Shown here piece after piece: positions 34,429 to 45,455 of a stretch of DNA of 64,000 nt (its first letter is position 1; each line of letters opens with the position of its first letter). The notes beneath the pieces are model-generated. The model saw only the letters and a program-made list of their open reading frames with translations, ran no database searches and had not been told where the DNA came from. Position numbers and translations under genes: made by a program. The DNA is from Plantago major (taxonomy: Eukaryota > Streptophyta > Magnoliopsida > Lamiales > Plantaginaceae): the NCBI GenBank assembly GCA_026545765.1, contig CM048844.1, forward strand, positions 7,132,524 through 7,196,523. The letters run 5' to 3'.

Positions 34429-35853
34429 ATGGCCTTTTCTCCTCTGATGCTCATCACCACCACTTTCCTCCTCCTTCCACTCACCTCCGCCACCAAATTA
34501 GGCATCACCTACACCCCCACCACCACCTCCCTGCCGCCACCGGACCACGTTGTCACCAAGCTCCGCTCCCTGCAAATCACCGCCGTCCGAATGCTCGATC
34601 CGACTCCTGCTGCCATCCGCGCCTTCGCCTTCAGCAACATCTCCGTCGCCCTCACCGTTCCGAATCACCTCCTTCCGGCGTTCGCCGCCAACACCACCGC
34701 TCCTTCACGCTGGCTGTACAACAACGTCCTTCCATTTCATCCGCGAACCAAAATATCGTTCATCTCCGTCGGAACCGATCCGTTCTCTGATCCGGATTTC
34801 GAACCTTTGATCATTCTCCTCCCTGCGATCCGTAATCTACACCAGTCGCTGATTGAGCTCGGGATCAAAACAATACCGGTGTCTACCACTTTCTCCTTCA
34901 CCTCGATCGTCTCTACTCCGTTTCCGCCTTCTTCTGCGGAGTTCGCCGAGCCGGTTAACTCAGTGATCATCAATTCGTTGCTTAGGTTCCTGGAGGAAAC
35001 GAACTCGTCGTTTCTAGTCAATGTGTTTCCGTACCAGGTGTTTCGATCTCACTCTGAGATTCCTGTAGGTTTTGCACTTTTTCAGGAGCATGCGTTTAAT
35101 TTCCGTGATGATTTGGTGACTGGAGTGAGGTACTGGAACTTGTTTGACATGATGGTGGATAGTGTCATTGCGGCAATGGCTGTGACCGGGAATGTTAATA
35201 TTCCGGTGATTGTGACCGGGACGGGTTGGCCGATTAATGAGGCTCATGCCGAAGGGAATTATGCTGAGATGTATTTGAAAGGCCTGGTTTCTCATTTGAG
35301 GTCTGGATCGGGAACTCCGCTGAGGAAGGAAGGTGCTGCTGAGGTTTACGTCTACCAGCTGTTTGATGATGATGCAGGTGCTGTAAATCCGAAATTACCG
35401 GCTGGTACAAGTGGAGATTCGGAGCTTGAATGGGGGATCTTGTATCCTAATATGACTTCGAAGTATCAGCTCAGTTTCACTGGTTCTGCAGGTGGTAAGA
35501 TGTTGACGCAGGTTCATACTGGTACTATACTATTGGTAAGTGTTCTGCTGCAGTTGCTTCACTGTAATTGTTGCATGTTCAATGGTAGTTAATTTGTCTA
35601 GACTGTTTTCTAATTTGCATACGTTTGGTTGTTGTTGGTTCAGTCTGTCTTAGTGGGAGCGGTGGTTTTACCGTGCTGCTGTTGGTGTCTCATGAGTATG
35701 ACCGAATGCGCAAAAGCTCAACGTGAGCATGACAAAAAAGTGCAGAAGAAGGAAAAGAAACGCCTTAGGCGTGAGAAGAGAATGAGGAACAGACATATCT
35801 ACGAAAAACAAGTCCGCAACTGCAATCCTAATATCATCACATTGTTGTTTTAG
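34429..35853 (+). CDS. GH17 (beta-1,3-glucanase)-like membrane protein, predicted inactive
   Basis: Two exons, 34429-35535 and 35644-35853, joined in phase 0 over a GT-AG intron, encode 438 residues. Residues 1-21 form a signal peptide. The rest to about 350 is a glycoside hydrolase family 17 barrel (LGITY, VRMLDPTP, FLVNVFPYQVF, YWNLFDMMVDS, GWPINEA, VYVYQLFDDD). GH17 enzymes cut beta-1,3-glucan using a Glu acid/base in GNE and a Glu nucleophile in SETGWP. Here these read GTD (residues 115-117) and TGTGWP (263-268, Gly264), so both glutamates are missing. Exon 2 adds a hydrophobic, Cys-rich segment (VLVGAVVLPCCCWCLM) and then a strongly basic tail (KKVQKKEKKRLRREKRMRN). This suggests a type I membrane protein with an extracellular, non-catalytic GH17 fold. 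The start has a good context (AACAATGGC) and follows a TATA box. A glucan-binding or scaffold role is inference only. Confidence 0.85.
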
Positions 35854-37061
35854 TATGAAATTAGTTTTGTTCTTCAATAAGGATCCCATCATCACTACGA
35901 ACAAGTCTATCTGTGAATAGTTGACAGGTGGTTAGTTTACATTTCGATTGGGACTCGTAGTTTGGTTTGAAAAGGGGTATTTCAGTTTGCAAAACTGGAT
36001 TATTCGGCCCATTTAATAAATTGGATTATGTTTGGGGGTTTTCGCCTAAAAATCTTGTTTGGTTGGACTCTACGAATTGAACTATTTTCAATAAAATCCA
36101 ATTTGGTTCTGAATTGATTTTGGATTATTCAGTAGTATAAAGCAAAGTGGAATTACTGATATACCTCTATGCTTTCCCACTTATTGTATAAAATCGAGTT
36201 TGATTTTCAATTTGATTTAGTGAAAATTACATGTGAACATAATTTTAGGGGAGCAAATTTTTACCACCTTCTCGTGTTTAATCGGGATATTTTGGAATTT
36301 TGATCATATAAATTTCGTATACAAAATTATCCGAAAATCTTTGAAATTATTGCATCCATAGTTACATTGCCATTGTTGATAACTTTGGTATCGATTTTGA
36401 GTTTATATGACTTGACCATTAAAATTTAGTTTATAGATAATTTACTGTGTTTAGAGTATTACTGTGTAATCAAGCTTCTTGTTGAAACTGATTTCTAGTA
36501 TATTGTTGCATCTTGTTTTCCAAATCCATTCCATCCTTCTATGATAGTTAATTTTGTCCAGGAATACAATTGTATGATGATTTATGACATTGCTTTAATT
36601 CTGTTCGAATTTCGCGGTTTCATACCTTTCCTCACCAACGATCCGGGGTTGGTTAGAGGAAGAGAAGAAAGACTAGCCCCGACGTATGATTGCTCTCAAA
36701 CTTCTCACTAATGGAAGTCGGATATCGTGGAATATTCACATATGATTCTAGAAGCTGAATATTGCAAGATACATGACGAATCATGAATAATATTCCGCGA
36801 TTTCAGACTTCCATCAGTCACTTTCATAATCAGATCGATCATTAGCCCTGACTTTGGGGATAGAAGAAATAATACAAGCCCATGAATTGAACATCCAAGA
36901 AAAAACGTACGTTTGCTCAGATATAAGTTAAAACAAGTACTCTAATACTGATTCTTAACAACTGTACAGCATCAGATTAGTTTTCTCCTGGTTTTTAAAC
37001 TGGCAAAATCACAACATAATCAATGAGGGAGATTGGTGTCTTTGCTGGTCAAACAGCACTT
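35854..37061. other. Intergenic region with a candidate foldback
   Basis: It holds the 3' side of the GH17-like gene and AT-rich sequence. The only clear structure is the inverted repeat at 36712-36813, listed separately. No other gene was recognised. Confidence 0.5.
36712..36813. ncRNA. Candidate miRNA-like foldback
   Basis: Arms of about 36 nt lie at 36712-36748 and 36778-36813, with a loop of about 30 nt. The arms read TGGAAGTCGGATATCGTGG and, as the reverse complement of the other side, TGGAAGTCTGAAATCGCGG. There are three mismatches in the first 26 positions and then a small bulge before TGATTC pairs with GAATCA. Size and near-perfect pairing suit a plant MIRNA precursor, but a small MITE would look similar. 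The mature sequence matches no miRNA I can recall. Confidence 0.4.
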
Positions 37062-37126
37062 CTACTGGCAGCAGTAGAATGCGAAATATCCCCTTTTCTT
37101 GGAAGAATTCTTCGCAAAACATGCCT

Positions 37127-39660
37127 TCAAGCAACCTGCAATTTTCAAAAACACAGCAGATTGGTCAGTTTCTGTAACAGTCTTGAAAAACGAAAGTAAA
37201 CAGTAACTTGGGCATTTACAAAATCTCGAAAAGCAGCACAACTAAAAAAGTTTCTATTTCCATTTCGATAATTTTTTGAAATCTCTTTGTTTTGCTGGAT
37301 TCTTCCATTCGACATAACATTGAAGATGGAATGCAATAAGGTTTTTCATTTAAGGAATCAATTGTGGAAATAACTTGTACCACCTTCAAATGTAGGGTAC
37401 AAAAAAGATGACCATATGATATAGAAGATTTTGACAAGGGAAACAGATTGGACAAATGCCAGATCAATTTTCTATGTTCATGTTAGTCGAGGGACCAAAA
37501 GGCAAACAGTCGTACCGTAGCCAGGTCTTTCTCGGTCGATAATGGCTGGAGAGGTCTCAAGTTCGGATCATTTTCATACTTGAGCCATATTGCTTCGAAT
37601 TGTGATTTTCTTGACCTAATAAAGTTAAGAAGAAAAAGAGATAAAGTTGATGTTATTACGTCCATGTTCAAGCATGGGAGCCTGATAATTTTGTATGTAT
37701 ACAAGCATGGTTGCAAGAATAAGAAACTAAGAAGTTCGACTCACTGGTGAGTTAGGGTCAATATCTGATGAACGAGAGCTCTAATATCTTCACGAGCAAT
37801 CTTTAATGCTGCATCCTTGTAAAGAGTAACAAGCTCATCAACCAACCTGAGAGGTCCACAAAGTATCTTCAGCACAGATGTGGAACATTACAAAGTGGAA
37901 TCTCTGTTATCAATGGTGTATGTAAGTGGTTCTGCAAGACCTATCTAACTCTTCCAGGGACATTTTCCTATGATTCATGCTGCTTTACCAGTTCAAGTCA
38001 TATTGCAGGTGTGTTTTTCTGGACAGACAAAATACTAGTACTACTTTCTTTTTCTTGTTCTCTGTCAAGTTCAATTTTGAAGTACAGCTTGAATATCAAG
38101 AATCAATACGGAGTGAGTATTACTACTAGAAGTATAAAGGTAAATTACTGTACCTGTCAATGTAAGGTGAATTTTTTTATCCATGTCAGTCTCAATACAA
38201 TCACGATTTGCTTCAGAACCTGAATATATGGGTACAAGAGTTAATAATTATGCGAGTTCTAGTACAAATATCAGAAAGGAAGGATCAAGAATGAAAAAAA
38301 AACTAAGTAGAGCATTTGTATCTGCACGGGAAATCATGTCTTAGCAGTAAAACTGTGTCATCATCATCATCAGCATGCATCCACTTGAAGAAAAGTGGAA
38401 AAATACGACTGAAATGAGCAACTAGTGTGAGGCCGAGACAGTTAAGTAGCAGATCAATATGTGTCAGCCATGCAGTGCGCCTCTCCTTGTTCCTCGGTTG
38501 CCTTTCCAAATGATTTAACATTTCAACCAGCAACTTCTCATACCTATGTATATGTCAATGAATATAAATAAAGACTATATGTCGTAGCCGGAAAAATTTC
38601 ACTGTCCTCTGAAATCACAAGGACATAGTCAATTGAAGCTCTCTTTTTCTTCCAAAATTACAAGGACATGTATCTAGGGCCGGCTTAGAGATTTACGGGG
38701 ACCTGTGCAAAAATTTCAATTTAGACCCCTAATAATAAAAAATATTGATTATAATAGAAGAAAAAATATTTAAGATAAAAAATAAAAAAATTTACACCAT
38801 CATGAATTGAACACGAGACCTCCGGTAAGTTAGACATTAACTTCACCACTTGGAGAAAAAAATTTTAATGCTTTGTTATTACATGAAAACATATTTATAT
38901 ATAACCTCAAATTTAAAATTGAACCTCAAAATAGGAGGCTGGCGAATGGCTGCCCACGCATGCTCTGGGCCGGGCCTGCATGTATCTTAATATGTTTAGT
39001 GGCTAAATTTAAAGCTCTCTTTCATTTGTTCTTCAATCAGGAATAATAGAAGACATAAAAGCATCGTGTAAAGTATATACCATGAACTACGAGGATTGTT
39101 ATGCTGAGTTAAAGTGACAAGGAGCACCGACATCTCAACCACATTGTGTCATCGGAAGCAATATTTCCGCGGCAATTATCGAGAATTACATCTGCATATC
39201 CACCAATCTCAGAAGCACTTACCCTCCTTGCAAAGTGAATAAAGGTTATCATGCCCTGGCTCTGAAAATGAAACCAGGGGAACTCATCCATTACCGTGAT
39301 TGCGTAAATAATGAATCGACAGGGGGAAAAAAGACATTAAATCCAACACCATTCATGCACAACCACTCAAGTCCAAATCCAAGTCATGGCATTTCGTCCA
39401 ACACTTGGCGTGCATCGACCCATCATCAAAGCAGCACAAGGTGAAATCTTGGAGACATGTGGTGTGGGTTCGGGAGAAGTGTAGGGAGAGGGAAATTTGC
39501 AGGGTTTGTGAGTGTAATCTGGAAAATTCAATTAAATGTTAGATGAATTTGAATTGATTAAAAAAAAAAAAAAACAGCTCTGTTGATGAATTTGAATTGG
39601 ATGTAAAGAGAAAAACTAGTGTGTTTACCGTAGTAGATTGTCTGCGAGAGTTTTCGACAT
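37127..39660 (-). pseudogene. Decayed ARM-repeat protein gene (At2g39910/TTI2-like)
   Basis: Exon pieces on the minus strand read in order: a possible start MSKTLADNLLR (39660-39629); 39261-39081 (FIHFARRVSASEIGGYADV, later SVLLVTLTQHNNPRSSW); 38543-38345 (YEKLLVEMLNHLERQPRNKE, FPLFFKWMHADD); about 38200-38150 (VLKQIVIVLRLTWIK); 37846-37745 (LVDELVTLYKDAALKIARED); 37615-37516 (FEAIWLKYENDPNL); and a last exon ending at a TGA at 37129-37127. This resembles a conserved plant ARM-repeat protein. Three lesions are visible. The frame changes near 39140 between NIASDDTM and VEMSVLL. The donor after TVLL reads CT where GT is expected (38344-38343). A seven-base T run at 38172-38178 shifts the frame, where six bases would keep it. 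A hAT-like MITE lies in one intron. Assembly errors could explain one or two lesions, but probably not all three. Confidence 0.6.
38675..38978. mobile_element. hAT-like MITE in an intron of the ARM-repeat pseudogene
   Basis: About 304 bp with terminal inverted repeats TAGGGCCGGCTTAGAG and (reverse complement of the right end) CAGGCCCGGCCCAGAG, flanked by an 8-bp duplication CATGTATC at 38667-38674 and 38979-38986. An 8-bp duplication and a GGGCCGG end are typical of hAT-derived MITEs. No coding sequence. Confidence 0.8.
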
Positions 39661-41003
39661 GGTTTACTGTAAATTACAAGCATCTCTGTGGATTGTTAAA
39701 CCTAACCAGTACTGTGTTCTAGGGGTGTAGAAATAAAATAATCGCCCATTCGCCATTTCACGCGCCGACCAACGCACCTGCCGGTTATTTTTTGGCATAA
39801 AACCGCCACAGTTAAGTTTTGGATGATTCAGATGATAGTGGCTGTTACTAGTGCCAAACTGTTTTTGGTGATAATGAAACTGTGAAACTGAGATAGTAGA
39901 CTGATAAAGTGATTGGTTACAGGCCTCTGATTTCCTCTGGAGTCTGCCAGACTGCCACTTCACTTCAGAGTTGAGAGCTAGATGCATTAAGCTCTATTCT
40001 GTTCAACTGAAAACTCATTCAATTCAATTCAGTTCAGTTATATTTAGTTATATTTTATATTACAATTCAGTTCAATTCTGCTTAGTTATATTTTATACTA
40101 CAATTCAGTTCAGTTCAGTAAATTTAAGTTGAAGAGAACAGAGCCTAAATTCTTTTACATACATGCAAAAAACGTGTATCTTTTTTTATACACGAAAAAA
40201 CACCAACATCGATAACATAGACATTTTGGCTAATATCATTAATGATTTTCTTGACGCAAAAAAACATTTCCTTCAAGTTTGATCATTTGTGCACTTTACT
40301 TCCTCATGTTTGCCCCCTCCCCCCCAAGTTTTAAAATTTGTGTAAAAATACCAAAACTTCAGGGGTAAATCGCAAGCACACCTTTATTAGGAGATTTACT
40401 AATTTATTTAGAAAAACTTTAGCGAAATGCCATTTTTCGGAGGGACAAAATCATCCCCATGCATATTTGATCAAACTGGAATTTACTTAATACCGTAGAA
40501 AATTTGATTTCTGCAAACCACTCCGCCATCTCCGCCACCAACAACACTGCGTTCCACGGCGGAGCAAAACATACACCACCATCAGAACCACCTTCCAGGG
40601 AAACGTTTGGATTGATTCGTAATATCAACATTATACAGGGGGTGTAACGGTAATAAATCCAATATATAGTGAGCACGTCTGCTGAGAGATGGGGTCTAGA
40701 TAATTTATCTAGAGACTGATCTATGGTGTCAAGTAAATTATCGATGTTATTAATCAAAATGTCTATGTTTTGAACATTGGTGTTTTTTAATATTACAAAA
40801 TAAATGGATTCGTTAACAACATAGACATTTTAATTAACAACATTGATAATTTTACTAAAAATATAGACCGTCTCTAGATAAGTTATCTATAGACCGTCTC
40901 TTATGAGAGTGTGTGATATATAATCAAACATTAATTTATCATGAAAAATAATCAACAGTACAATAAACTTGATTCCAAAGCATTGGCGGATTCGCCTTGA
41001 GTT
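39661..41003. other. Intergenic region
   Basis: It contains a Harbinger-like MITE (39991-40145), AT-rich sequence and, at 40690-40900, inverted segments built on GTCTAGATAA..TTATCTAGAGAC and ACCGTCTCTAGATAAG. Open frames here show no known domain. Confidence 0.45.
39991..40145. mobile_element. Harbinger/Tourist-like MITE
   Basis: Ends GCTCTATTCTGTTCAACT and, as the inverse of the right end, GGCTCTGTTCTCTTCAACT, with TAA at both flanks (39988-39990 and 40146-40148). The body is built of TTCAGTTCAG and TATATTTTATACTACAATTCAG. A related degenerate copy lies at 54437-54561. Confidence 0.65.
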
Positions 41004-42527
41004 TTACAATTTGTAAAAAAAATACAGGAAAAGTAAAATTAGTAGTGAAATAATCAAAATTATAGGTAGTAGTCGTTGCATGAACGAAATGAAGCGGGAA
41101 AACTTTTCAACTTTGGCATAACAACTGTCGCAAGTACGAGAGCATCTCCAAACTGATTGAAGTCTCCAAATTAACGGGTCTGATGGAAGTCTACACATTG
41201 AAGGGTGTGGTCTATGCGGCCCATATGAAGACAACGTTAGAGGCTCCATAGCCGGTGACAAACCGCAATAAAGATCCATCTCATCGATCAAAAAATTGCA
41301 GCACCCGATGGACTTAAGGGACTTGCTCTGTCGATGGTAAACAAATATCTCCTCACCATTGTCATCTATAAGCCTAAAGAGAACAATGATGTCTCCTTTC
41401 CAAGGAATCAATGCATCTATCTTTAAAAATGACCCCGGAGATGTACCAATGCATTTTGCTAACAAATCTGAATCCATCAATATCCATTCCTCCAACCCAA
41501 TAATTTGTGTGGTCGGGTTGGAGGTGGAGTGGGGAAGCTTCCAAAACGTGATGTTGTACATGTTGGTCATAGTAGCAAACCATATATCATTGCACGAGGA
41601 CCTAGTAAAGCCAAAGTTGAAATACTCTTTTGCAACCCTAGTAATCTCTGGAAGCGGAATATATTGAATATCGATCATCTTGGCTCCTATGTGTTTCGTA
41701 TCCATAACTGCTATACCCCAAGGATCACAATACCAATGGACAAAGCCGTTGATACATTCAGCGGGCTTAAAATACCTGAGACTATATATGCCTTGGCCTG
41801 ATGATGATCTCATACTTGACTCGGTCCAGGAACCGGTACTAGAGGAGTAGATTAGTACGGGTAATACGTCCTCAACTGGACCATCATGAATTTCAGCTGG
41901 AGCCATAACAACTTTGTACCGCGGTTCCATTGCCTGTTGTGCCTCCTCCTCCTCATACACCAAAGCCGCACTAATATCATAGTCACTGAATAATGATAAT
42001 TCGGATTGAGGCGTGGGTGGTAGTTTGATAGATACATCAGTCTGGAGGTTGACAACTTTAAACAAGTGGTGGTCGCCAAATTGAAGCACGTAATCAGTAT
42101 CTTCTTCAACTAGGAGGAGACCATTGGAGGACGATCTGAATAAGTAAGATTTATATCCAGAAAGGATGTGCGTCCCCCTTCTCTCTGGTTTTAAGTGATC
42201 TGTACTTGAACCACGCAGACAACCCTCCCATGGACATGTGACCATTACAGCGGGAATAAGAGGAAGTTGTTGTTCTTGACGTTTAGCTTTGTGGATTTGT
42301 AGAAAATAGGTAGTCGATATGAGATTGCTCCATCGCTTGGAAACGAACATGGACTTGTAGATGTCTTTGGGTGGCATTCGAGATAGTATTTCCATTAATA
42401 AATAGTCATCGCCAAGTACTTGATCTCTAGCCATGGTATTATTATTGGTAACACTAGACGATGACATGTAGTAATTCAATAAGTAATTAGACAAAGAGGA
42501 TCGGAAGAGTTTAGCAAGCAATTTCAT
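41004..42527 (-). CDS. F-box protein with C-terminal membrane anchor
   Basis: A single open frame of 507 codons without an intron. An F-box lies at about residues 38-75 (LGDDYLLMEILSRMPPKDIY, then FVSKRWSNLIS), the part that binds SKP1 in SCF ubiquitin ligases. The middle is an F-box-associated beta-propeller-like region (SSNGLLLV, INGFVHWYCDPWGIAV, FGFTRSSCNDIWFATM, VFVYHRQSKSLKSIG-type end). The last 25 or so residues are strongly hydrophobic (LLPIILIISLLILLFLYFFY), preceded by a Cys/Arg-rich stretch, so the protein may be tail-anchored in a membrane. Substrate is unknown. Alternative starts at Met21 and Met32 would keep the F-box. A TA-rich, TATA-like stretch lies at 42581-42594, upstream on this strand. 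The gene looks intact. Confidence 0.85.
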   Translation of the reverse strand: MKLLAKLFRSSLSNYLLNYYMSSSSVTNNNTMARDQVLGDDYLLMEILSRMPPKDIYKSMFVSKRWSNLISTTYFLQIHKAKRQEQQLPLIPAVMVTCPWEGCLRGSSTDHLKPERRGTHILSGYKSYLFRSSSNGLLLVEEDTDYVLQFGDHHLFKVVNLQTDVSIKLPPTPQSELSLFSDYDISAALVYEEEEAQQAMEPRYKVVMAPAEIHDGPVEDVLPVLIYSSSTGSWTESSMRSSSGQGIYSLRYFKPAECINGFVHWYCDPWGIAVMDTKHIGAKMIDIQYIPLPEITRVAKEYFNFGFTRSSCNDIWFATMTNMYNITFWKLPHSTSNPTTQIIGLEEWILMDSDLLAKCIGTSPGSFLKIDALIPWKGDIIVLFRLIDDNGEEIFVYHRQSKSLKSIGCCNFLIDEMDLYCGLSPAMEPLTLSSYGPHRPHPSMCRLPSDPLIWRLQSVWRCSRTCDSCYAKVEKFSRFISFMQRLLPIILIISLLILLFLYFFYKL

Positions 42528-42580
42528 TGTGACTTGTCGTCTATCTTTTCTTTTATGAACAAGTAGTACGTACTATCTAG

Positions 42581-42594
42581 TATATATATATATA
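42581..42594 (-). promoter_or_regulatory. TATA-like stretch upstream of the F-box gene
   Basis: An alternating TA run of 14 bases, 54-67 bp upstream of the start codon at 42527 on the minus strand. It could act as a TATA box, but simple TA repeats are common here. Confidence 0.35.
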
Positions 42595-42599
42595 GTACG

Positions 42600-43139
42600 T
42601 GCCTTTCATGAATCAGTTTTATTTAGGTGAAGCAAAATCAAACACTAAGTCCTGTTCGAGTTGGGTAACTCCCAATTTCCAAGTTCTACGAGGTCTCTAC
42701 TGTAGAAGGCTGAACGTAGAATATATCCTATTATTAAATAATAACTTCCATAAGATATTATATATTCAGCAACTCTTTTAATTTTTTTAAAAGAGCACAG
42801 CAAAAAAAATCATTAATAACCAAACTATACAAATCACTAATTTGTAGTATTAAGATTTTCTTTCAGAAGTACTACTAACCTGGATTTGAACGCGCCTACG
42901 TGGACCAATTTCAGCCACATGCCCGTCCGGGCAGCCCAATTTCCTCCTAAATGCAAACAAAACGTGATGAAATTAGCCCAATCATATTAAATCTCGCAAC
43001 CTTAATTATATATAGTTGATTTTTAATAGTATCAGTTAGTTTTTGACAATTACAAAACGTGATGAGATTAGCTAGCTAGTGTTGATAATTGATAGCATGC
43101 ACACAGTATATAGCTACATTTTGTTTTGGATAATTAGTA
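42600..43139. other. Intergenic region, no gene seen
   Basis: AT-rich sequence with no recognised domain or RNA. A polymorphic-looking TA/GT mixture precedes the next MITE. Confidence 0.4.
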
Positions 43140-43366
43140 ATCCCTCCGTACCGCAGTAGTCGTCCCATAGAACTTCATACATTACCAAAAAAGAAGCTAT
43201 TCCACACTTAACAAATAATAAACAATCTCAACTTTATACTCAAATTACACCTTTTACCACTAAAATTACACTTTTTCCCACCTTTTTATATTCTATCATT
43301 ACTTTAACTTTTCACATAAAACTGCACGTTAACCCTAATGTATAAAGTTCTCCGAGACGGATGGGG
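43140..43366. mobile_element. Stowaway-like MITE A
   Basis: Ends ATCCCTCCGTACCGC and GAGACGGATGGGG with TA at both flanks (43138-43139 and 43367-43368). The body (AACTTCATACATTACC ... TTCACATAAAACTGCACG) matches the MITE at 47351-47602, so both belong to one family. Confidence 0.75.
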
Positions 43367-43622
43367 TATTAGATTATATCCAAATTATATCTATTAGCAC
43401 ACACACATACCATTTTGTTTTGGAATAATTATATTGCATTGAAATATATCTGAATGACTAAGGTATACGACATAAATATAATGCGACTTATATATATCCC
43501 AATACGTAAATATCTAAAGCTAATGGATTGCATCAAGGTGACGAGGTACTATTTGAAATGATTGGGACTTCTAGGCTTAAGCTAATAAAGGTGAATTTTA
43601 TATTACTATGTATCTATATCTA

Positions 43623-44685
43623 AATATATATAATAAAAGTGGTGACATATGTGATCAAAGATTCATGTCACATTGACAAAATAAGATGTGGCATGTCTTT
43701 TTTAATTTCATGGAGTTTCATTCATAAATTTAAAATAAAAAATAATAATAATTTACAAGTGTAAAATTTATTTTTGGTATGTTAACTGTATACATAGTTT
43801 TTATTAAATCACATATAACTTTATCTGCAAAACTCCGAAAAATATTTTGAACATATATTTGGATTCATCGTGACAAGATGAATCCATAGACACCAATCTT
43901 ATATATTATTATTATTATATAAATAAATTATTTATATATTAAAATAAAAAATCAATTTGTTAAATGATAACTATTGGTTGTATAAATTCTAAATTTGGAA
44001 AATAAGCCATGGAACATTTTATTCTTGACAATGCAATGCACCTTATAACTTCCACTATTTATATTTTTAGTATGTTCATTACATATATAGTTTTTATTAA
44101 ATTCCATATAACTTTATCTGCAAACCTCTGAAAAATATTTTGAACATATATTTGGATTCATCACGACGAAACGAATCCATAGACACCAATTATAAATATA
44201 ATTATTAATAAATATTTTATTCATTAAAATAAGATATAAATTTATTAAATGATATATATATCGGTTTTATAAATTTAAAATTTAAAAATAAACTATGGAA
44301 CATTTTAATATTCAAAATGCAATGCACCTTATAACTTTCACTGTTTATTTTTAGTATTTTGACCGCATACTATATAGTTTTTATTAAGTCCCCTATGCAT
44401 TTATCTATAAAATTCCGAAATTTTTTTTGATTAATTAAATAAATTATTTATTTTTTAAAATAAATATAAATTTATTAATGAAATTTAAAGTTGTAGACAT
44501 TTATATGAACTTATCTACAAAACTCTTAAATATATTTAAGCATATATTAGATTCATCGTGACAAGAAGAATCCATAGACAACAATTTGAATATTATTATT
44601 AATTAAATAAATTATTAAATAATGTAAAATAAAATATTGGAGTTTTAAAAATAGAGTATTTATTAAATATTTAATATTTTCAAAG
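43623..44685. repeat. Degenerate tandem repeat, about 290 bp per unit
   Basis: Three to four units start near 43772, 44062, 44348 and (partly) 44492. Each has TATATAGTTTTTATTAAAT.C.TATAACTTTATCTGCAAA, then CATATATTTGGATTCATC and AATCCATAGACACCAAT. In unit 1 the core is a perfect 9-bp stem with a 7-nt loop (43861-43885). No gene is present. Confidence 0.75.
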
Positions 44686-44757
44686 CGTTTGTAGCCGAGT
44701 GGCAAGCTGAGACACCCCGTACCCAATAGGTCACGGGTTCGATCCCGAAATGGGTGA
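44686..44757 (+). repeat. tRNA-like or SINE-like sequence
   Basis: A-box-like TAGCCGAGTGGCAAGCTG (near 44692) and B-box-like GGGTTCGATCCC (near 44735) at tRNA-like spacing. The acceptor stem does not close well, so this is more likely the head of a tRNA-derived SINE or a tRNA relic than a working tRNA gene. Confidence 0.4.
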
Positions 44758-45161
44758 TTATTTTTCTCCATATAGAGAATGATTGAAATGTTATTAGAGA
44801 ATTTATTGATGGTAAAGTTGTCCAATACTAAATATTGTAATTGTAATATTGTATTTCAAAAAAAAAAAATTAATACTGCTCCATTCATTTAAAATGAAAT
44901 TAATAGTTATTGAGATGTCAAATTATAATTTTGACGTTATGGTTGAGCAGAGCTCGAATATGGGCGTTATTAGTGGATCATGAGGGCAATGTTATTGTTT
45001 AGCGTCAAAATTTTATGTCTTATGGTTGTTGAAACTGCGGAAGGGTTGACATCAAAACTAACATTTGAATTTGTTCAAGGTTTTGAATCCCAACATGTTG
45101 TATAATTGAAATTGATTGTTCTTTCGTAATTAAATCTCTTAAATTTTTAAATTTTAGATTT

Positions 45162-45335
45162 GACTTTCTCACTGGTATCCGCTACATGCGACTAATCCAG
45201 CCGAGCACTGTCGGATCCTTTTTTAGGGGGCGGCTTTTCCAGCGGTGTTTTTTACATCCACAAGGCTCGAACCCGAGACCTTGCTTAAGTGAACTCAAGT
45301 CCCTTATCACTTGAGCCAACAGCTGTTGGTCTCAA
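45162..45335 (-). mobile_element. tRNA-derived SINE, minus strand
   Basis: On the minus strand: A-box-like TGGCTCAAGTGATAAGG (45318-45302), B box GGGTTCGAGCC (near 45274-45263), then a body with AAAAAACACCGCTGG and GTAGCGGATACCAGTGAG. The order fits a plant tRNA-type SINE. Target duplications could not be fixed. Confidence 0.6.
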
Positions 45336-45455
45336 CAGTTTTTGTTAACTGCATGCAAAAAGTATAATAAGATATCACAAAACAAGATTGTTTTGTTTGA
45401 AACATCAATTTTTTCAATCAATAACTACTCAAAAAATAAAAATAGCATATGAGAT

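Noticed and set aside
40419-40757. Minus-strand frame of 112 codons
   Set aside because: No recognised domain, and the DNA around it is made of inverted short repeats.
44686-44757. Functional tRNA gene
   Set aside because: A and B boxes are present, but no closed acceptor stem or clear anticodon arm can be drawn; SINE or relic is preferred.
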